The notes beneath the pieces are model-generated. The model searched no databases. It saw only the letters and a list, made by a program, of their open reading frames with translations, and was not told the origin of the DNA. Made by a program: the position numbers and the translations under genes. Below are positions 58,481-64,000 of a stretch of DNA of 64,000 nt, in pieces; position 1 is the first letter of the stretch; each line of letters opens with the position of its first letter. Source of the DNA: Hygrophila difformis (taxonomy: Eukaryota; Streptophyta; Magnoliopsida; Lamiales; Acanthaceae). The DNA lies in NCBI GenBank assembly GCA_030278955.1, contig JAOANR010000004.1, forward strand, positions 59,049,120 through 59,113,119, in the 5' to 3' direction.

Positions 58481-59110
58481 TCCATCCCCCCAACCGATCT
58501 CTCTCCCTCCGGCGAAGAAGCGGCGGCGAACGGCGAGACCAGCAGCAGCTCCAGCGGCGAGCGGCGAACGGCGAACGACGAGTGGCGGCGCGACGACGGC
58601 TGGCTCGGGCGGCGAAGGACTTCCGGCGGCGGCTCTCCTCTCGATCCGACAGCGGCGGCGACTCCCCCCTGCGCACGAGGACGCGGCGGCGCCAGCGACT
58701 CCTCCTCCTCCGAGCAGCAGCGGTCCTCTCTCCCCTTCCGGCGCGATTTGGAGCGGCGAGCGGCCACCGGCCTCCCTCCTTCGCGCACGAACAGCGGCGG
58801 CGATCCGGCGAGAGCAGGCGACGGCGGGCACAGCGGAGCGGCGGCCTCTTTCCGCTTCGACGGCGACGGCGGGACAGCTGGGCGCGTGGAGCGGCGAGAC
58901 GGCGAGGATGCGGCGGCGATCCAGCGGCTCTCCGGCCTTCCCTACTCAGCGCGACGGGCGGCGACGAAAGACGACGGCGCTCCTCCGGCAGCAATTCAGG
59001 CGTCCCGGGTGGCCTTCTCCGACTCCAGCAGCGATTGGAACAGGCACGAACAGCGGCGGGCCTTATAAACAAACAACGGATGAGGCGAACGGCAGCGCCG
59101 TCGCCAAACA
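58480..59110. other. GC-rich tract (GGCGGCG words)
   Basis: Very GC-rich, dominated by gcggcg and cggcga words. It has long Arg/Ala-rich frames on both strands and no recognisable domain. Composition resembles the interior of the MULE at 16.4 and 19.4 kb. Interpreted as low-complexity leader-like sequence, not a gene. Confidence 0.6.
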
Positions 59111-59439
59111 CCGCCGTTGTCAAAAGCTTCTTGATGGCGGGTAGGTTAGGGTAGAGGCCAACGGCAGCGCCGTGTGACCAAACATCCCGTCTACCATGAC
59201 GACAACCAGGTACCCGACTCTCATTTGAATTAATTGGAGCAGAATTGGGTGTTGCTTGTTGATGAATGGACCGATTGGGGTTTGATTATGATTTGCTTCA
59301 CTGTTATGAGTTGACAAGAAAAAACGAAAAAGAATGCAAGAAAAAAAAAAAAAAAAACAAGCAGCAGCAAGAAAATAATGGTGCAAGGAAAAGAATAAAC
59401 GACAGAACAAGAAAGGAAGGAGGGAGTATTTTTAGAATA

Positions 59440-59557
59440 AACAAGATCCAACTCGATTATTTTTTTCAAATATATACTTGCAATAAAATTGAGTCAAAGT
59501 TGAATAATGAACAGTGTCATAAAGTCAAACAGGACATGTTTGGTGGGACGGAGGGAG
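59440..59557. mobile_element. Stowaway fragment at the start of copy 2
   Basis: Corresponds to the right half of the Stowaway at 45563-45821. Its left half is replaced by ggagggagtatttttagaat, which resembles a Stowaway right end. Confidence 0.8.
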
Positions 59558-59566
59558 TATTTTTTA

Positions 59567-60623
59567 GACCATCAGAAGGAGTTATTTTCAGATTTTGGAT
59601 ATTAATTTTTTTTGGCGTAAAATTTTGGATATTAATTTTTCATTTAGAAATTTGGATCACTACAAGGATGTCGCACCCAGAAAAGAGCCAAATGGGGCGC
59701 GTGGTGTTCAAATAGCCTCATTATGGCCCAAAAGTGGAAATCGCCTTCTTCTGATAACCTATTTAAGTTTTTTCTATTTTTTTATATAATTAAAATAAAT
59801 AACATTCATTCAATCCCATTTTTTATCTTTAACTTTCCTTTTTTGTCCGCCCGAATAAAAAATAAATCACTTAATAACAACATATCAAACCACATCTCGA
59901 GGCCAACTGCTAAAATAAGATTGCTCAGTACCTCGATAATCCCCTGTCACACCAATGTGTGTCTTCCCATCGGAGACCCATCATCCTCATGATCTTCAAT
60001 TGTGTTTCACTTTCTCTATGGTGGAGAGTCCATATTTTTTCTATTGCCATTTCACAAAGAAATAGTATATATTAGCACCTGAAAAATTCGATATCTAATG
60101 TTTCTTTCAAAAAAGAAATTGTATTTTTATTTTTATTCTTTTTATTTTATTTTTATTTTATTGAGAGCCCAAGTCATTCAACTTAGGGGGTAGAGGAATG
60201 TATAAGGGGTCGAGAGGAAAATCGAACCCCCAACCTTTGGCTGAGGGGTGTTCAATGGGAAGACACACGTTGGTTTGACAAAATAGTGCTAAGACACTGA
60301 ACAACATCATTTTAGCAATTGGCATCGATATATAGTTTGACACATTATTATTAAGTGGTTATTTTTTTTATTCGAAAAGCCAAAAATGAAAAGTGATACA
60401 TAAATAATAGTATGGAATGAATATTATTTATTTTAATTACATTAAAAAAACTTAAATAGGTAATCAGAAGAATGCGATTTTTACTTTTGCGCCATACGGA
60501 TGCAGTTTAAACAACCCGAGGCCCGCTTTGGTCTTTTTTCTGTGCCTGACATCCTTTAGTGGCCCAAAATTTTAAAAGAAAAATAATGGCCTAAATTTCG
60601 AAATGACTCATTCTGATTGCCTG
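59567..60623. mobile_element. Inverted-repeat element (copy 2), without the Stowaway
   Basis: Same arms as 45831-47148. A single TA at 60408-60409 marks the empty Stowaway site. The SINE-like piece is at about 60166-60281. Confidence 0.6.
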
Positions 60624-60981
60624 AAAAAATTGTTATCTCTATCAAAAAATTAATAATTTAAGTATACTTAGTAAAATTATTACCATTCAATCATTCCAAA
60701 TATGGTAACGTAACATTATTTCTAAACACCCTAAAAAGGAACTTGTAAGACTTAAAAAAAAAAAAAAACAGAGGAAGTAATTCATTAACCTATATTTTAA
60801 CATGTTTTTACAATTGACGAAAAAAGAAATATAAATCTAGCTTTATTAGAAATTGAAAGACTAATTGCTGCAACTTTTATAAGTTTGAAATTTTTTTTTG
60901 GAATGCCGGTATTAAATGAAGTTTTAACGTCTTAAATAGATAATCTATTGATACTAGAAGAAACATATTAACAATGAATAA

Positions 60982-62975
60982 ATGAAGGCGGATCATAAAA
61001 AACTATTACCTTTGTTGATTGATGAGCAGAAGAATATTTATAATAAAATAATATCTGTAGTTGATAGTGATGATAGTTTATTCTCTTTTCTCTACGTGGT
61101 GGAACTGAAAAGGCATTTATCGATAATTTATCTAAAAAACATTATGTTTAGCCCTTCGTGGGAGTTGTGATATTGTGCTGCCTATAGTGTCCAGTGAATA
61201 GCACCCTACTTCTTCCAAGGGGTAGAACTGCACATTCTGTATTTAGTATTCCACTAGATTGTGATGAGAATTCTACATGGGGGAAAAAAAAAACTATACT
61301 CCAACAAATTATTTAATATCTCTTCTCATTAAAACGAAGCTCATTATTTGGGATGAAAATTCTAGATTGGTAAAATGATTATAAGTCCGTCTGAATTAAT
61401 CAAATTCCTCATTCGATTTTAGGTGAAAAAATTCCCACTCACAGTTTATTTTACCATGACTATTGAAAAAGTTAATGTTAATCTTTAAAGAAGGTTGGAC
61501 TCTATTTTTAAAAATTAGTTTTTACACAAGTTAGTGATATGTTACAATATCTCATGTTTCATATGACTTACTTTATAGGGTAAACATCGAATTGGTCGCT
61601 TTTCCTAGGTCTTCTATGTTCTATTTTATGTCGCTCAACAGCCAGAGAGCCTTCCTAAGACAGATCGAAATCCTAAGATAGCTCATTCTTCCTATGTCTT
61701 AAGAGAGTGAATGAAGGTATTCATTTCTTTAGTAAGAGCACCAATAGTACAGATATCTTCGATGTTTATATGCTCCACTTTTCTAATTAGGTGTCTGGCT
61801 TGGCATTGCTTGCTTGAAAGAGGGGACTCGGAGTATTAATATATAATTAAAATGAATTAACTCAAGATACTAAAAGAAATGTTATTTATAATGAAAATTA
61901 TATATGGTCGAGATTTGCCCAATGAATACTTCATGCAGGTGATGGTAATTGATAAAGCTGGTGTTGATTTTGGAAATGTACAATTAGATGTGATATTTCC
62001 AGATGATAATTTTATAAACTCTACGGGAGATCCTATAGCGGCAATTATTGAAAGTACTTATACAAATATAAAACTGCACCTCTTCAAATCCAAATATTTT
62101 TAAAGATAGTGTTATACTAACTCCTACCAATGAGATTATTGATACGATCAATCATTACATCATGAAACGTATGTCTACAAATGAAAATGTATATGTATAT
62201 TAGTTCTAACAATATTTGTCACGAGAATGAAAGTATAGATAATGCCAATGACTTACTTTTACTGGACTATCTAAATACGATCAATTATTCTGGATTACCA
62301 AATCATGAAATATAGTTGAATGAGAGTTGCATAATCATGATTCTTATGAATATAGATCCATCAAATAAATTATGCAATGAAAGTAGGTTGATAGTAGCCA
62401 AGTTGCGGAACCATATAATTGAGGTTAAACTAAATTTCGGAAAACCATGCAAGTAGAAAATTATTGAATGATAGAATGATTATGAGCCTATCTGATTTAA
62501 CCAAATTCCCATTTGATTTCAGATGAGAAAATTTTCACTCGCGATTTGTTTTGCTATGATTATAAACAAAAGTCAATATCAATCTTTAAAGAATTCTAGA
62601 ATTTATATTCCAAAACCAGTTTTTAGTCATGAACAATTATTTTGCAATATTTCGTGTCACTAGCAAGATGTGACTCAAATTATTAATATGCATTAAAAAT
62701 GATTAACTCAAGATGCCAAAAGAAATGTTGTTTACAATAAAATTTATATATGATATAAAATTTGCAAAATGGATACTTGATGTAGGTGATGGTAAAGCCG
62801 GAAATGATTTTGGAGATGTACAATCAGATGTGACATTTCGGAATGATATTCTTATATAAATTCTACGGGTGATCCTACAGCGGCAATTTTTTAGAGTACA
62901 TATACAAATATAAACTGCACCATTTCAAATTCAGACATTTTTAATATAGTGCTACACTAGCCCCTCCCTACCAAT
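60982..62975 (+). pseudogene. Helitron helicase remnants (copy 2)
   Basis: The same broken helicase blocks as copy 1, including the internal duplication. The two intact short frames (60982-61170 and 61879-62103) encode the same peptides as in copy 1. Confidence 0.8.
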
Positions 62976-63328
62976 GAGATTTTCATCAATGAAATTTTCA
63001 GCAAATTGTGAAAGAATTTTTCATATTATGCTTAATACTTATATTTTATTTTATTTTATTTTAATTTAAATTTCAAATTAAATATAAATATTATTTTAAT
63101 AATTATTTTATTGATCTGTTAGGTTTGTATCGGACAAGCCACATAAGTTAAAGAAGACGGTATAATATGATTTTTTTTGTTAGTTTTAAAATTAATTAAA
63201 TTATATTATCATATACAATATCTCATTCGAATATATATAAAATCATTACACAATTTTCATTATTCAAAATATAATTTACTATTATTTTATATAATATAAG
63301 TATATATTATATAAAATATATAATTATG

Positions 63329-63358
63329 CCCGTCGAGTCTCGACGGGTTACTTACTAG
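63329..63358 (+). other. Helitron 3' terminus (copy 2)
   Basis: The same palindrome and CTAG (63355-63358) as at 49853-49882. Confidence 0.85.
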
Positions 63359-63425
63359 TTTATGGGGATGTTTGGGAGTCAGCGGATCCGCTAGCAGATA
63401 GCAGATTCGGAGAGAGAACTGTGAG

Positions 63426-63821
63426 ACAATATGCTCTTCCAATATGCTATATGCTGGTCAATATGTTGTCTTCCAAACAACCCCTATATATATTGGGGCT
63501 GTTGGACTCGAACAACAACTTCAAACTCTATGCTGGACTCATTTGCCGGATCAAGGATTACCGCAGCTCATTTGATGATTGTGCTATTTTTCACATTCTG
63601 CGGGGTAATCGTGTAGCCGACCGCCTCGCCAGGCATGGGGCCTCCATCGAAGACTTCTACACCACCTGGGCGTTTACGCCAGATTTCGTGACAGGGGACT
63701 TGGCTGCGGATGCGTCCGGCGTATGGTTCCCCGACATTAGTTTTCTTTGCTTTTTCTATTTCCATTTTTCTTTATTTATCTTTTGCTATTGTTTCCTGGC
63801 TTCGGCTTCTCTAAAAAAAAT
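63426..63821 (+). mobile_element. LINE 3' end fragment (copy 2)
   Basis: Encodes the same RNase H tail as 49950-50345. Confidence 0.75.
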
Positions 63822-64000
63822 AATTTATATATATACTTGTAATCAATTACATCTTTTTAAAATATATATGAAGATTTTCTTAAGATTTTGTTATATTAGT
63901 AGATTGATTTGTTTTCTAAATATAGATATTGATGATGTGTCCGATGACGTGTAATTAGTCAACAGAATACGTATAAACTTAAGAACCGTTGATCTATAAA

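Larger units (their letters stand above)
59440..64000. repeat. Copy 2 of the long direct duplication, cut by the window edge
   Basis: Matches 45704-50524 and lacks the Stowaway at 46674. It starts inside a Stowaway whose left half is missing and runs to the last base of the window, so at least 4.56 kb is duplicated. Confidence 0.95.

Noticed and set aside
58332..59154. Arg/Ala-rich reading frames of more than 250 codons on both strands
   Set aside because: The sequence is GC-rich low-complexity DNA lacking stop codons by composition. All frames are similarly biased, and no domain or splice structure is seen.

Overview
This window is nuclear DNA of a flowering plant, most likely a eudicot. 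Introns are AT-rich with GT..AG borders. The recognisable genes are plant-specific: a RING1-type Polycomb gene, an EAR-motif ERF, an NFD6-like mitochondrial protein and an E6-like secreted protein. The intergenic DNA is crowded with plant transposons: Stowaway MITEs, MULEs, hAT MITEs, Helitrons, tRNA-derived SINEs, LINE tails and a Ty3/gypsy Tat-like element. The species cannot be named from the sequence.

Layout. 0.9-3.7 kb (minus): a three-exon MuDR-type MULE transposase gene, open over about 856 codons. 4.5-6.3 kb: Stowaways, an (AAT)n microsatellite and a SINE. About 6.28-14.83 kb: a probable Helitron holding captured exon fragments, one from a quinone oxidoreductase/alkenal reductase. It is interrupted by a 5'-truncated LINE (9.1-12.2 kb, 17-bp target duplication) that itself carries a Stowaway. 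15.9-24.7 kb: a RING1 gene (ten coding exons, 449 aa) whose TATA box is separated from its 5' leader by a 3.9-kb MULE, which in turn carries a 2.7-kb solo LTR. 25.6-26.4 kb (minus): an ERF repressor with a tandemly duplicated core promoter. 27-33 kb: a MULE-MITE, LINE debris, a SINE, Stowaways and two hAT MITEs made of iterated palindromic words. 34.8-36.8 kb (minus): an NFD6-like gene and a small 'GWPLGL' family gene. 37.7-41.6 kb: a SINE, Stowaways, an AGCT-rich inverted-repeat MITE and an E6-like gene. 42.0-44.4 kb (minus): an eight-exon coiled-coil membrane protein gene. 44.6-45.2 kb: a GAGCTCGA-rich element.

45.7-64.0 kb: a block of nested elements (inverted-repeat element, Helitron helicase debris with its 3' hairpin, LINE tail) occurs twice, at 45704-50524 and 59440-64000, nearly identical. 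Between the copies lies a rearranged Tat-like retroelement: LTR end, primer-binding site, gag-protease, no RT/RNase H, and an integrase fragment flanked by duplicated 3' UTR blocks. Copy 1 has a Stowaway that copy 2 lacks, giving a clean empty site.

The host genes form no pathway with each other. The most unusual signals are the split RING1 promoter, a run of seven hairpins with a constant loop and varying stems inside the solo LTR, four MITE-like elements built from short palindromic words, and the recent 4.6-kb duplication whose cause (giant LTRs or tandem duplication) can be settled just past the window edge. All alignments were made by eye.
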